Assembly: GCA_028716265.1 (NCBI GenBank)
Contig: JAQUQD010000010.1
Location: forward strand, 1-55,402
Direction: 5' to 3'
From: Bacteroidales bacterium
GTDB taxonomy: Bacteria; Bacteroidota; Bacteroidia; Bacteroidales; JAGONC01
DNA: 55,402 nt
Made by a program: the position numbers and the translations under genes. Within the stretch, counting starts at the first letter, position 1. Every line of letters starts with the position of its first letter. Positions 9,332-18,550 of this stretch are shown piece by piece. The notes below the pieces were generated by a model that worked only from the letters and a program-made list of their open reading frames with translations, was not told the origin of the DNA and ran no database searches.

Positions 9332-10683
9332 GTAATCCTTTTTGCAAGAGCAGGCACATCCATCCCGCCGAAATCCCCCGAACTCATCATCAACAAATTG
9401 GCATTCTGCCAATTGAATCCCAACAGGTCACTGTATAGCTTACCAGCCTCCGTATAAACGTTCAAATGCGGAAGGTTGAATGCCTCCCTGACCTGCTCAG
9501 GATGTATCGGAGGCAGGCGCTTTAAAAGAACCGCATGCGGATTGTAGTAGACGATCGGTTGATCCGCTTTTGCCATAGAATCTGCATAATGGGAAAGAAA
9601 ATGCCCGCTCAGACTGCTGAAGGTGTGCAGCTCGATGCAGGCTACCAGCCGACGATCGGGAAATTGCTCCTTCACAGCCTCCACCGTGGCCTTCAGCTTG
9701 GAGGGAGCATGGGCGAAGTCAAAAAATACAGCAGTTTGCCCGTTCTCAGCCAACAATTCAAGCCGCCTGGCTGCCCCCTCAAACGTCCCGATAGCGTAGT
9801 AGAAATCCTTGTCGTCCACCCCAAGCTCCCGGCAGACCATCCGCGCTCCCTCAAGGTTGATCAGGTTGTGACGACCAAAGATCTTCAGGGGGACCTCTTT
9901 AGTGCTTAAATTAAGGGATGTCATCCCATTCCTGATCCGGAAGACAGGCATATGATAAGGGATCAATTTTACTCCTTCCCTTGTTGAAAGGATGACATCC
10001 CTCACCATTGCATCATCCGCATTATAGATCAATGCACCGTTTGGGGGTACAAGTCCTGCAAAGGTCATGAATTGCTCCCGGTAACCTTCGAAGGTGGGGA
10101 ATACGTTGATATGGTCCCATGCGATCCCGCTAATCAGGGCGATATCCGGCTGATACACATGGAATTTTGGTCTGCGGTCCAGCGTGGAGGTCAGGTATTC
10201 GTCCCCCTCGAACACCATCAGCCGGCTGTCGCCGCTCAGCCGTACCGTATCCTCCAGCCCGCGCACCGGTGCCCCGATCATGTAATCGCAAACGATCCCG
10301 CTGGTATGCAGCACATGCAGGACCATGGCCGTAATGGTGGTCTTGCCGTGGCTGCCGCCGATCACCACCCTCTTCTTGTCCCGCGCATGGGCGTATAGAA
10401 ATTCAGGAAAAGAGTATACCTTCAGGTTCAGTTCCCTGGCCCGGATCAGCTCCGGATTATCTTCACGCGCATGCATACCAAGGATCACTGCATCAATACC
10501 GGAATGGATCCGGTCAGGATCCCAGCCATCACGTTCTGGCAGGAGTCCCAGGGAGGCAAGCCGGCCTCGCGATGGCTCAAAGATCTCGTCATCCGATCCG
10601 GTGACCATTTCCCCTTTGAGGTGCAGGGCGACGGCCAGGTTGTGCATGACGTTGCCTCCGATGGCGATGAAATGATAGTGCAT
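9325..10683 (-). CDS. mpl: Mpl, UDP-MurNAc : tripeptide ligase
   Basis: A 452-residue Mur-ligase family protein that joins recycled L-Ala-gamma-D-Glu-meso-DAP to UDP-N-acetylmuramate, feeding wall peptide back into peptidoglycan synthesis in the cytoplasm. The N-terminal domain starts HFIAIGG, the ATP-binding loop is GGSHGKTTITAMV (about 110-122), and a conserved FDFAHAPSK segment lies near residue 320. Mpl is distinguished from MurC by the ALHLKGEMVTGSDDEIFEPS start. It ends inside the hairpin shared with rho. The start ATG at 10681-10683 gives MHYHFIAIGG, as in relatives. Confidence 0.92.
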   Translation of the reverse strand: MHYHFIAIGGNVMHNLAVALHLKGEMVTGSDDEIFEPSRGRLASLGLLPERDGWDPDRIHSGIDAVILGMHAREDNPELIRARELNLKVYSFPEFLYAHARDKKRVVIGGSHGKTTITAMVLHVLHTSGIVCDYMIGAPVRGLEDTVRLSGDSRLMVFEGDEYLTSTLDRRPKFHVYQPDIALISGIAWDHINVFPTFEGYREQFMTFAGLVPPNGALIYNADDAMVRDVILSTREGVKLIPYHMPVFRIRNGMTSLNLSTKEVPLKIFGRHNLINLEGARMVCRELGVDDKDFYYAIGTFEGAARRLELLAENGQTAVFFDFAHAPSKLKATVEAVKEQFPDRRLVACIELHTFSSLSGHFLSHYADSMAKADQPIVYYNPHAVLLKRLPPIHPEQVREAFNLPHLNVYTEAGKLYSDLLGFNWQNANLLMMSSGDFGGMDVPALAKRITT

Positions 10684-10790
10684 GGCGTTAGATGAATATT
10701 AGATTATGGGAATCAAATGTAAGATTTATTGGGATGGAATTCCTCATCATGCGCGAATAATCACGTATACGATACATGTTAAAAAATGAG

Positions 10791-10798
10791 TAACTTCG
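10791..10798 (+). promoter_or_regulatory. -7 element TAACTTCG for the S9 peptidase gene
   Basis: A common variant of TAnnTTTG (TTCG followed by CAC), 40 bases before the ATG at 10839. Confidence 0.5.
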
Positions 10799-10838
10799 CA
10801 CTCTTAAAAATTTTATTTCAACCCTAATACTTAACCTT

Positions 10839-12863
10839 ATGAAAAGTCATTCATGGTCATTCATGGTCATTATGATTTTTATGACATTGACCGTATCAGC
10901 CCAGAGCCGGTTGCAGGCTGAGGATCTGTGGAAAATGGGCCGTGTGGACGACATCCAGGTGTCACCCGACGGACAATGGGTTCTTTATGGAATCACGAAG
11001 TATGATCTGAATGAGAACAAGGGCAACCGCGATCTCTATATCCTGCCCGTAGCAGGCGGTGAGGCTAAAAAAGTGACAGATTTGGAAGGTCATGAATTCA
11101 ACGGACTATGGCGTCCCGATGGCAAAAAGATAGGATTCCTGAGCGCGATAAGCGGTACCGTCCAGATCTGGGAAGTCAATCCGGATGGTTCGGATCCAAA
11201 GCAAATCTCCAACATTGAAAATGGTATCAACGGATTTTCCTATTCACCTGTCCTCACCCATATCCTCTATTGCAAGGATGTGAAGCTGGATTCAGCATCC
11301 ATTGATTATTATCCAGACTTGCCCAAAGCCGACGCAATGATCTTCGACGATTTGATGTACCGTCATTGGAACAACTGGCATGATTATGCCTACAGCCACA
11401 TCTTCGTGACCAGGTATGATACTGCTGCTATAAAAGACGGGATTGACATTATGGAAAACGAGCCATGGGACACCCCGCTGGCCCCCTTTGGAGGAATGGA
11501 ACAGATTGCCTGGAGTCCGGATGGCAAATCGATCGTCTATACGTGCAAGAAGATGAAGGGCAAAGAGTATTCCCTGAGCACAAATTCGGATCTCTATCTG
11601 TATGATCTGAAATTAAGGATGACCTACAATATTACCAAAGAAATGATGGGGTATGACATGGATCCCGTTTTTTCACACGATGGTAAGAAAATGGTGTGGA
11701 AAAGCATGGCAACCGATGGATATGAGTCGGATAAAGAGAGGATGATGATGCTCGATCTTGCCAATGGATCGATAAAGGAGCTTTCAGAGGGCTTTGACCA
11801 GAACTGTTCAAATTTTGTCTGGGCTGAAGACAATGACGTAATTTATTTTATCAGCGGCGCCAATGCCACCTACCAGGTTTATGGGCACTCCCTTTCTACG
11901 GGTAACACGGTACCTGTAACCCGTGGTGCACACGACTACACCTCCATAGCACAGGCAGGCACTCAGCTCGTTGGGACGAGGATGTCCATGTCGATGCCCG
12001 TCGAACTGTACAGAGTCGATCTCGACGGATCGCAGGTTCAGCTAAGTTTCACCAATAAGGTATTACTCTCAAAAATTACCATGGGAGAGGTCAGGGAGAG
12101 GTGGGTAACCACAACCGATGGTAAAGACATGCTGGTATGGGTGATCTATCCCCCAAATTTTGACGCAAAAAAGAAATACCCGGCCCTGTTATACTGCCAG
12201 GGAGGCCCGCAAAGCGCTGTAAGCCAGTTCTGGTCGTACCGCTGGAACCTCCAGATGATGGCTGCCAACGACTACATCGTGGTAGCACCCAACAGGAGGG
12301 GATTGCCAACTTTCGGCCAGGAATGGAACGACCAGATCGCAGGGGATTATGGCGGACAAAACATGAAAGACATGCTGAGCGCTATCGACGCTCTTGCAAA
12401 AGAACCGTATGTTGATGAAAATCGCCTGGGTGCGGTTGGAGCCAGTTACGGTGGTTATTCCGTGCTATGGTTGGCCGGCAACCACGACAAACGGTTCAAA
12501 GCCTTTATCTCCCATTGCGGCATCTATAATTTTGAAAGCATGTACGGCTCCACCGAGGAATACTTCTTTGTAAACCATGATTACGAAGGACCTTACTGGG
12601 AAAAACCAAAGCCAAACAGTTACAATTTCTCACCCCATCTCTATGTCGATAAATGGGATACCCCCATCATGCTGGTCACTGGCATGTTCGACTTCCGGAT
12701 ACCCTATACACAGAGTCTGGAGGCGTTCAACGCCGCACAACTCAGAGGCATTCCCAGCCGGCTGGTAATCTTCCCGGAAGAAACGCATTTTGTTCTCAAA
12801 CCACAAAATGCAGTGCTTTGGCAAAGGGAATTCTTCAGATGGCTTGACACCTATCTCAAATGA
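10839..12863 (+). CDS. Secreted S9 family prolyl oligopeptidase-type peptidase
   Basis: A 674-residue serine peptidase of family S9. A signal peptide (cleavage near VSAQ, residue 22) predicts export. A beta-propeller with WD40-like/PD40 repeats covers about 30-400 (for example [13 protein letters not shown]), followed by an alpha/beta-hydrolase domain. The catalytic triad can be placed at S536 (GASYGGY), D618 (GMFDFRIPY) and H650 (EETHF). Such enzymes release dipeptides or cut proline-containing peptides in the periplasm of Bacteroidota, feeding amino-acid fermentation. The first codons contain a 10-base tandem repeat (ATTCATGGTC twice). Its 3' end overlaps msrB by eight bases, tail to tail. 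Confidence 0.92.
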   Translation: MKSHSWSFMVIMIFMTLTVSAQSRLQAEDLWKMGRVDDIQVSPDGQWVLYGITKYDLNENKGNRDLYILPVAGGEAKKVTDLEGHEFNGLWRPDGKKIGFLSAISGTVQIWEVNPDGSDPKQISNIENGINGFSYSPVLTHILYCKDVKLDSASIDYYPDLPKADAMIFDDLMYRHWNNWHDYAYSHIFVTRYDTAAIKDGIDIMENEPWDTPLAPFGGMEQIAWSPDGKSIVYTCKKMKGKEYSLSTNSDLYLYDLKLRMTYNITKEMMGYDMDPVFSHDGKKMVWKSMATDGYESDKERMMMLDLANGSIKELSEGFDQNCSNFVWAEDNDVIYFISGANATYQVYGHSLSTGNTVPVTRGAHDYTSIAQAGTQLVGTRMSMSMPVELYRVDLDGSQVQLSFTNKVLLSKITMGEVRERWVTTTDGKDMLVWVIYPPNFDAKKKYPALLYCQGGPQSAVSQFWSYRWNLQMMAANDYIVVAPNRRGLPTFGQEWNDQIAGDYGGQNMKDMLSAIDALAKEPYVDENRLGAVGASYGGYSVLWLAGNHDKRFKAFISHCGIYNFESMYGSTEEYFFVNHDYEGPYWEKPKPNSYNFSPHLYVDKWDTPIMLVTGMFDFRIPYTQSLEAFNAAQLRGIPSRLVIFPEETHFVLKPQNAVLWQREFFRWLDTYLK

Positions 12864-13296
12864 TATCAGAGCTCGCGCTATCTGCCCTGAAGACGAGTGC
12901 GCCGGAATTGATACAGTAACGCAGCCCCGTGGGAGGCGGCCCATCTTCGAACACATGTCCCAGGTGCCCGCCACAGTTTGCACAGAGCACTTCCGACCGT
13001 ACCATTCCATAACTGCGGTCGATCAGTATGTGCACGTTGTCTTCGAGGCAAGGCGCGTAAAAAGCGGGCCAGCCGCAACCCGAATGGAACTTGGTATCCG
13101 ATTCGAACAGTTTCTGGCCACAACCTGCACAAGAATACTCCCCTTTCTCAAAAAAATCATCATACTTACCCGTGTAGGCGCGCTCAGTGCCTTTTTCACG
13201 CAAAACATGAAACTGAACCGGTGTAAGGTATTGTCTCCACTCTAGATCGGTCTTTTCCACCGGAAAACGAACAGAATCTCCTGTCTTGGAGCTCAT
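12856..13296 (-). CDS. msrB: Peptide methionine-R-sulfoxide reductase MsrB
   Basis: A 146-residue MsrB that reduces the R-epimer of methionine sulfoxide in proteins using thioredoxin. All landmarks are present: the two zinc CxxC pairs (CAGC and CANC), GCGWPAF, and the catalytic cysteine in RYCINS near the C-terminus. No signal peptide is apparent, so it is cytoplasmic. It is a stand-alone gene convergent with the S9 peptidase, which fits general repair of oxidative damage in an organism that also keeps a bat aerotolerance operon. Confidence 0.95.
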   Translation of the reverse strand: MSSKTGDSVRFPVEKTDLEWRQYLTPVQFHVLREKGTERAYTGKYDDFFEKGEYSCAGCGQKLFESDTKFHSGCGWPAFYAPCLEDNVHILIDRSYGMVRSEVLCANCGGHLGHVFEDGPPPTGLRYCINSGALVFRADSASSDII

Positions 13297-13375
13297 GAAG
13301 GTTCTTTTTTCTGTCTAAACAAATAAACCTGCCTAAAGTTCACCTCTCTTCCTAGCTCTTCAATTAATTTCTCCA

Positions 13376-13406
13376 CTCTCCTCTCTCCTTTCTCCTCTCT
13401 CCTCTC
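13376..13406. repeat. Pyrimidine repeat, inverted copy of the batD-batE repeat
   Basis: A run of TCTCC/TCCTCTC units whose reverse complement matches the purine repeat at 5055-5080. It lies just upstream of the DUF456 promoter. Confidence 0.7.
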
Positions 13407-13414
13407 ATTTTTAA

Positions 13415-13422
13415 TATCTTTG
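13415..13422 (+). promoter_or_regulatory. -7 element TATCTTTG for the DUF456 gene
   Basis: Perfect TAnnTTTG match, 16 bases before the ATG at 13439; implies a very short leader. Confidence 0.6.
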
Positions 13423-13438
13423 TCACAAATCTGTGATC

Positions 13439-13915
13439 ATGGACCTTTTATGGATCATCCTGGGATGCATTCTGCTCATTGTGGGTATCCTCGGCAGCTT
13501 TCTCCCTGTTCTTCCCGGTCCGCCGCTGGCCTGGATCGCTTTGCTCATTCAACAGCTCAGGGAAGAAAAGCCGTTCACATCCAATTTTCTGGTCATATGG
13601 GCCCTGGTGACCACTGCCGTGTTGCTGCTCGACTATTACGTCCCCATATGGGGAACCAGGAAACTGGGTGGTTCAAAGGCAGGGATGTGGGGTGCCACCT
13701 TCGGACTGATCGTGGGGATCTTCTTTCTGCCCCCGATCGGGATCATCCTTGGCCCGTTTATCGGAGCTGTAACTGGAGAGCTGATCACGGGCAAGGATTT
13801 CAATATTGCCCTGAAGTCCGGTTTCGGATCGTTTTTGGGATTCATAGCCGGTGTCGTGATGAAGACCGGCATTACCCTGATCATGGGATTTTACCTTATA
13901 AAAAGCTTTTTCTAG
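13439..13915 (+). CDS. DUF456 membrane protein
   Basis: A 158-residue integral membrane protein with several glycine-rich hydrophobic helices. The opening ILGCILLIVGILGSFLPVLPGPPL is the DUF456 signature. I chose ATG 13439 over GTG 13433 because the promoter -7 element is so close. Family members are small-helix proteins of unknown function. It is followed after 12 bases by the transketolase genes and probably shares their promoter; no functional link is evident. Confidence 0.85.
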   Translation: MDLLWIILGCILLIVGILGSFLPVLPGPPLAWIALLIQQLREEKPFTSNFLVIWALVTTAVLLLDYYVPIWGTRKLGGSKAGMWGATFGLIVGIFFLPPIGIILGPFIGAVTGELITGKDFNIALKSGFGSFLGFIAGVVMKTGITLIMGFYLIKSFF

Positions 13916-13927
13916 GAGTACACGACG

Positions 13928-14746
13928 ATGGACGACCCGATCAGCAGACTGCGCAACATATCTCTGGAAATCCGCAGGGCCACTATTCAAAGCCTTGCGA
14001 CAGCAGGATCCGGCCATACCGGCGGATCCCTCGATCTGGCAGATATCTTCACCTGCCTTTACTTTGACATCATACGCCATGATCCTGCCCGGCCACAGTG
14101 GGAGGAGCGAGATCGCCTGATCCTGTCGATAGGACATGTGGTGCCCGTACTGTATGCCACCCTGGCCCATGCGGGATATTTCCCGAAGGAGGAACTTCTC
14201 ACGCTGCGCAGGCTGGGCTCGCGTCTGCAGGGACATCCGGGCAGGGAGCATGGATTGCCCGGACTGGAGCTGTCGGCCGGGTCGCTCGGACAGGGCCTGT
14301 CGGTAGCCGTCGGCCTGGCACTGGGTGCCCGTATGGATAAAAAAAGCTGGAGGGTCTACAGCATCCACGGCGACGGCGAGCTGCAGGAAGGTTCGATCTG
14401 GGAAGCAGCCATGAGTGCCGCCCATTACAAGCTGGACAACCTCACCGCACTTATCGACCGCAACGGGATGCAGATCGACGGTCCGACCTCCGAGGTCATG
14501 GAGCTGGAACAGCTGGCCGACAAATGGAATGCCTTCGGATGGTTTGTCATCCATTGCGACGGACATGATCATCAGGATATTCTCAGAGCTTACAATGAGG
14601 CCTGGCAGAAAAAAGGACAACCGTCGGTCATCATCGCAAGGACCGTCATGGGTAAGGGAGTGCCATCCATCGAAGGGGACTATCGCTGGCACGGGAAAGC
14701 ACCCGACAAGGAACAGGCAGCGCGGTTCATAAGGGAACTGTATTAA
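13928..14746 (+). CDS. Transketolase N-terminal (TPP-binding) subunit
   Basis: A 272-residue split transketolase alpha subunit, carrying the thiamine diphosphate binding domain. Visible landmarks are SGHTGGSLDLADI, the GSLGQGLSVAVG segment and the GDGELQEGS...N metal/TPP motif (about 146-175). With the next gene it forms a complete enzyme that moves two-carbon units between sugar phosphates in the pentose phosphate pathway, in the cytoplasm. Split transketolases are usual in archaea and many anaerobes. The frame and start are clear, 12 bases after DUF456. Confidence 0.93.
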   Translation: MDDPISRLRNISLEIRRATIQSLATAGSGHTGGSLDLADIFTCLYFDIIRHDPARPQWEERDRLILSIGHVVPVLYATLAHAGYFPKEELLTLRRLGSRLQGHPGREHGLPGLELSAGSLGQGLSVAVGLALGARMDKKSWRVYSIHGDGELQEGSIWEAAMSAAHYKLDNLTALIDRNGMQIDGPTSEVMELEQLADKWNAFGWFVIHCDGHDHQDILRAYNEAWQKKGQPSVIIARTVMGKGVPSIEGDYRWHGKAPDKEQAARFIRELY

Positions 14747-14798
14747 ACTCAAATATCTAATATCAAATATCAAAAATCAATCCCGTAGGGATGACACT

Positions 14799-15740
14799 AT
14801 GGCAGATAAAGCAACCAAAACGGGATTTGGAGAAGGGGTCCGGGATATCGGCAAACGGGATCCCCGGGTGATCGGCATCGGGGCCGACATCACCTCCTCC
14901 GTCGGAATGAATCTTTTTGCAGATGCCTTCCCCGACCGTTTTATTTCCCTGGGCATCGCAGAACAAAACTGCGTGGGTGTGGCCGCCGGTCTGGCCCTGG
15001 TAGGGAAACTACCGGTGTTTGCCACCTATGGTGTCTTTTCCGCCATGCGGACAACGGATCAGCTACGCGTCTCTGTCTGTTACAACAACCTCCACGTGAT
15101 TATCGGCGGAGCCCATGCGGGCATCTCCGTGGGGCCTGACGGCGCCACGCACCAGGCATTGGAAGATATGGCCGTGATGCGCGTTTTACCCAATATGACC
15201 GTCCTCTCCCCCTGCGACGCTACACAGACAAGACTGGCCGTCATCGCAGCCGCTGAACAGGTGAGCGGACCGGTATATGTCCGGTTTGGACGGGAACCGG
15301 TACCTGACTTTACTGATGAAAAACTGGAATTCACAGTGGGCAAGGGACAAGTCTTTCATGAAGGCAGCGACCTGACCATCATTGCCACAGGCCACCTGAC
15401 CTGGGAGGCATTGCAGGCATCGTATATGCTCGAAAAGGAAGGGATCAGTACACGTGTGATCAACCTTCACACCATCAAACCCATCGATGAAGAGATCATT
15501 GTCAGGGCCGCCCGCGAGACCGGAGCCATCCTTACTGCAGAAGAACACCAGGTGGCCGGCGGCCTTGGAAGCGCAGTAGCGGAAGTTGTTGTGAAACACC
15601 ATCCGGTACCCATGGTTTTCACCGGTGTAGACGATCGCTTCGGGGAATCAGGAAAACCGGAAGAGCTGATGGAAAAATTCGGGATGAAAGCGCGTCAAAT
15701 AGCCGATAAGGCAAGAAAATTTGTTGAGAAAAAGGGATGA
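14799..15740 (+). CDS. Transketolase C-terminal subunit
   Basis: A 313-residue partner of the preceding gene, with the pyrimidine-binding domain (about 1-165; GIAEQNCVGVAAGLA includes the catalytic Glu) and the C-terminal transketolase domain (about 185-310). It lies 52 bases after the N-terminal subunit. The gap holds a short AT-rich repeat (ATATCTAATATCAAATATCA) and then TCCCGTAGGGATGACACT, which forms a small hairpin-like palindrome. The gene ends inside a strong terminator. Paralogues such as DXP synthase are excluded by the split organisation and by length. Confidence 0.93.
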   Translation: MADKATKTGFGEGVRDIGKRDPRVIGIGADITSSVGMNLFADAFPDRFISLGIAEQNCVGVAAGLALVGKLPVFATYGVFSAMRTTDQLRVSVCYNNLHVIIGGAHAGISVGPDGATHQALEDMAVMRVLPNMTVLSPCDATQTRLAVIAAAEQVSGPVYVRFGREPVPDFTDEKLEFTVGKGQVFHEGSDLTIIATGHLTWEALQASYMLEKEGISTRVINLHTIKPIDEEIIVRAARETGAILTAEEHQVAGGLGSAVAEVVVKHHPVPMVFTGVDDRFGESGKPEELMEKFGMKARQIADKARKFVEKKG

Positions 15741-15772
15741 CATCCCTCAGCAAAGGATGTCATCCCTTTTTT
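15731..15772. terminator. Bidirectional terminator between transketolase and truA
   Basis: A perfect 15-bp stem (15731-15745 with 15755-15769), a nine-base loop, A residues before it and TTTTTT after it. It includes the transketolase stop codon and sits three bases before the truA stop codon, so it can serve both convergent genes. Confidence 0.9.
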
Positions 15773-15774
15773 AA

Positions 15775-16551
15775 CTACCAGACGTAATTCAGAAAAATAT
15801 CCTCTGGGTAACTGACATCCACCAGATAAAGACCGTGAGCCGGCACGGACATGCCCGCTTCTGAACGGTTCCTGGATTCGATGATCCAGTGAAATTCTCC
15901 CAGTGTGATCTTGTGCTGGCCCAGTTCCAGCAACGTCCCGACAATAGCCCTGACCATATTCCTCAAAAAACGGTCAGCCGTTATGGTGAACACCAACAGA
16001 TCCCCTTCCTCCTCCCAGCGGGCATCCATGATGTTGCAATGGTTCGTCTTTACCTGTGTATGTGATTTGCTGAAGGACGTGAAATCTTTATATTCCAACA
16101 ATACAGAAGCACCAGTATTCATCAGCTCCACGTCAAGTGAACCGAAAAAAAAATGGGCAAAGCCAACCAGAAATGGATTCTTTGATTTGCTGATCTGATA
16201 ACGATATGTCCTGGATGTGGCATCAAACCTGGTATGTGCATTACTTCTGACCAGAAAAATGTTACGGACAGCGATATCTTCGGGTAAATACCCATTGAGT
16301 TTGTACATCAGTCTCACCCTTTGTTCCAGTGTCAGTGGATCGTGATCAAAATGCGCATAGAACATGCGTGCATGCACCCCCGCATCCGTCCGGCCACAAC
16401 CCACAAGCTGAACTTCATCGTTGAACATCACTGAAAGGGCCTTTTCCAGGATAGCCTGCACAGAAGGTGCGTTCTTCTGGATCTGCCAGCCATGATAATT
16501 CTTGCCGTTAAAAGAAAGCTGGATGAAATAGCGGTGTGGTATAGGTTCCAT
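15775..16551 (-). CDS. truA: tRNA pseudouridine synthase TruA
   Basis: A 258-residue TruA, which makes pseudouridine at positions 38-40 of tRNA anticodon stems. The catalytic aspartate is D56 in GRTDAGVHA. The conserved FLRNMVRAIVGTLLELGQ segment lies near residues 195-212. Length matches the family (about 245-270). The gene converges on the transketolase operon through the shared terminator and is divergent from nikR. Confidence 0.95.
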   Translation of the reverse strand: MEPIPHRYFIQLSFNGKNYHGWQIQKNAPSVQAILEKALSVMFNDEVQLVGCGRTDAGVHARMFYAHFDHDPLTLEQRVRLMYKLNGYLPEDIAVRNIFLVRSNAHTRFDATSRTYRYQISKSKNPFLVGFAHFFFGSLDVELMNTGASVLLEYKDFTSFSKSHTQVKTNHCNIMDARWEEEGDLLVFTITADRFLRNMVRAIVGTLLELGQHKITLGEFHWIIESRNRSEAGMSVPAHGLYLVDVSYPEDIFLNYVW

Positions 16552-16602
16552 AATGGTTCAAAATTAAAAAAATAACATTCACCCATGGAATACAAAAATT
16601 AC

Positions 16603-16610
16603 TATATTTG
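16603..16610 (+). promoter_or_regulatory. -7 element TATATTTG of nikR
   Basis: Perfect TAnnTTTG followed by TGCC, 26 bases before the nikR ATG. No obvious NikR-type long palindrome is seen around it. Confidence 0.65.
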
Positions 16611-16636
16611 TGCCACGTTTCCGAAAATCGTAACAC

Positions 16637-17035
16637 ATGAAAACCAAACGCTTTGGTGTCTCATTAGATGAGAACCTGGTGGATTCCTTTGATGCTTTTA
16701 TCGCCAAGCATCATTTCCCGAACCGTTCCCAAGCCATCGGATTTCTGATACAGAAGAACCTGACAGAAGAGAAGTGGGAAGAGAACCGGGAGGTGGCCGG
16801 TGCCATCGTTCTTGTATACGACCACCACCGGCGGGAACTTCAGAACAGATCCACACACATCCAGCACGATTTCCATCACCTGGTATTGTCGGTACAGCAT
16901 GTCCACCTGGACCACCACAACTGTCTGGAAACCATTGCCGTAAAAGGCAGAGCCCGGGAGCTGGCTGAATTCAGCGACCGGTTGATTGGTATCAAGGGTG
17001 TCATGTACGGTAAGCTGGTCATGTGCTCACTATAG
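16637..17035 (+). CDS. nikR: Nickel-responsive regulator NikR
   Basis: A 132-residue NikR. An N-terminal ribbon-helix-helix DNA-binding domain (1-45) is joined to an ACT-like tetramerising domain. The high-affinity nickel ligands can be aligned to E. coli H76, H87, H89 and C95: here H77, H88, H90 (HVHLDHH) and C96. In other bacteria Ni-bound NikR represses nickel uptake genes or controls hydrogenase and urease. Here it heads a cassette with a FmdE-fusion gene and a predicted nickel or cobalt transporter, close to a [NiFe] hydrogenase locus, so control of nickel supply for that enzyme is the natural role (inference). Confidence 0.93.
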   Translation: MKTKRFGVSLDENLVDSFDAFIAKHHFPNRSQAIGFLIQKNLTEEKWEENREVAGAIVLVYDHHRRELQNRSTHIQHDFHHLVLSVQHVHLDHHNCLETIAVKGRARELAEFSDRLIGIKGVMYGKLVMCSL

Positions 17036-17092
17036 ATGATCTTCAAATGGTCAGGGTAAATTTGATAAAACTCCATTCTCAATGCCAATGAT

Positions 17093-18376
17093 ATGATCCG
17101 TACCTGGATGCTTACCATTTTGCTCGGCTTACTATCTGCCTCCGTTATGGCATATAACCACAACCATAACCGTAAAATCATCATTGACACAGATGCCGGG
17201 CTGGATGATCTCAGGGCCATCTGCATGCTGATGGCTTCTGATAAGCTCGAAATACTGGGAATTACCACATCTGATGGCATGTGTGATCCCCAGACCGGCT
17301 ACCAGAAAGTCACCTCTTTGCTGCAGTCCCTGGGGCACGAAGGGGTCAGGGTCTGCCCTGGAAACCTATCAGAGGGGAAGGTCAAACCGTATGGCGACCT
17401 ATGTTATGCTTTTCAATGGGGGATCAAAACCTCACCCCATTCGCTTCCTTCCATGAAAGCTGACGAGTTACTGATCTCCATTATGGCCAGACTGCAAGAC
17501 AGCATAACGCTGATTGCCTTGGGGCCTTTAACGAATTATGCCAGGATGCTGGACCAGGAACCGGCATTAGCCACCCGGATCACACGGATCATTTGGTATA
17601 ATGAAGGCATTGATCCTGTCAGGGGTGACAACCTCATGTTTGATCCGGTAAGTTATGAAAAGGTGCTGACTTATCGCATATCCATAGACATCATACATTC
17701 TTCCCCTGGTGAGGAGCTGGTGTTGGACCCGGAGCTCCTGGCAGGCATTGGAAACTCCTCTTCTCCCTATGCAAAAGCGGTCCATTCAGCATTCAGTGAT
17801 ACCCTCGTTCATGATGAAGTCAACGCCAGGCATCTTGGATTATGGGATGATCTGGTCAGTATTTTTTTTGTTTTTCCGGAAGCCTTTGCCCTGAAACAAA
17901 CGGAGGAGCTGCTGCCAGTAAGGTTGTATATTCCGGTATCGATTCAGGAGGTACGGCAGAAATGGCTCAGGATCTTCTCGTTTGAGCATGATGACAGCCA
18001 GGTGCTGGATCATTTCCCAGCCGATCCTGGTTTTTTCGCAGAAGATATCCGGGGAATAGTGGACCGGATCATTCGGGCGCATGGTTTGGAAGAATGGCGT
18101 GCCGGTGTCCTTACGAATGAGCTGCATCGGCATCTGGGAGCATATGCGATTATCGGAACCAAAATGGGGCTACGGGCCAGGGAATATTTCAGGGCAGGTC
18201 ACGACCAGTTGAAGGTGGTCTCCTATGCTGGTTCGATACCACCCGTCAGCTGCCTGAATGATGGGCTGCAGGTCAGCACCGGTGCCACATTGGGGCATGG
18301 CCTTATCCGCATCGCAGAGGTGGTAACATCAGAGCCCGTGCCACCTTCACGTATTTCGACCAGTCGATCACCCTAA
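17093..18376 (+). CDS. Exported nucleoside hydrolase-like / FmdE-like fusion, frameshifted near its end
   Basis: The uninterrupted frame gives 427 residues. A hydrophobic signal sequence (1-20, ending VMA) is followed by an inosine-uridine nucleoside hydrolase-like domain (about 28-300) with the metal-binding motif DTDAGLDD (D32, D34, D38, D39; the usual Pro is Ala) and a GPLTN segment. A FmdE-like domain (about 318 onward) has ELHRHLGAYAIIGTKMG and CLNDGLQVSTGATLGHG. The Cys of classical FmdE (HGHxCPG) is absent. The frame ends in SRISTSRSP, which does not resemble the family; the true C-terminus lies in the -1 frame up to 18540. Repaired, the protein would be 482 residues. Substrate unknown. 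Confidence 0.75.
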   Translation: MIRTWMLTILLGLLSASVMAYNHNHNRKIIIDTDAGLDDLRAICMLMASDKLEILGITTSDGMCDPQTGYQKVTSLLQSLGHEGVRVCPGNLSEGKVKPYGDLCYAFQWGIKTSPHSLPSMKADELLISIMARLQDSITLIALGPLTNYARMLDQEPALATRITRIIWYNEGIDPVRGDNLMFDPVSYEKVLTYRISIDIIHSSPGEELVLDPELLAGIGNSSSPYAKAVHSAFSDTLVHDEVNARHLGLWDDLVSIFFVFPEAFALKQTEELLPVRLYIPVSIQEVRQKWLRIFSFEHDDSQVLDHFPADPGFFAEDIRGIVDRIIRAHGLEEWRAGVLTNELHRHLGAYAIIGTKMGLRAREYFRAGHDQLKVVSYAGSIPPVSCLNDGLQVSTGATLGHGLIRIAEVVTSEPVPPSRISTSRSP

Positions 18377-18540
18377 AGCTGAAAGATCCCTTCTGGCAAA
18401 TTATCAGGACGCAAATTGACGAATGTATCCGGATCCATGGCAACCTGACGGACGAATACTGGGAGGGCATCCGTAAGCTGGCCATTTCATACTGGATGGA
18501 ATGGGACCGGCATGAATTGTTTGAAATGACGTTACATTAA
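18334..18540 (+). pseudogene. Out-of-frame C-terminal tail of the nucleoside hydrolase-FmdE gene
   Basis: From G18334 the -1 frame reads ARATFTYFDQSITLKLKDPF and runs on without a stop for about 68 codons to TAA at 18538-18540, ten bases before the next gene. This is the expected end of a FmdE-like domain plus a helical tail. One missing base near 18331-18336 accounts for it. I see no slippery heptamer, so a real inactivating deletion or an assembly error is more likely than programmed frameshifting. Confidence 0.75.
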
Positions 18541-18550
18541 GCACTTAAAG

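Noticed and set aside
13928..15740. 1-deoxyxylulose-5-phosphate synthase or pyruvate dehydrogenase E1
   Set aside because: Two separate genes of 272 and 313 residues with transketolase motifs fit a split transketolase better.
18325..18340. Programmed -1 frameshift in the nucleoside hydrolase-FmdE gene
   Set aside because: No X-XXY-YYZ slippery site or downstream pseudoknot-like structure is visible; a deletion or sequencing error is simpler.
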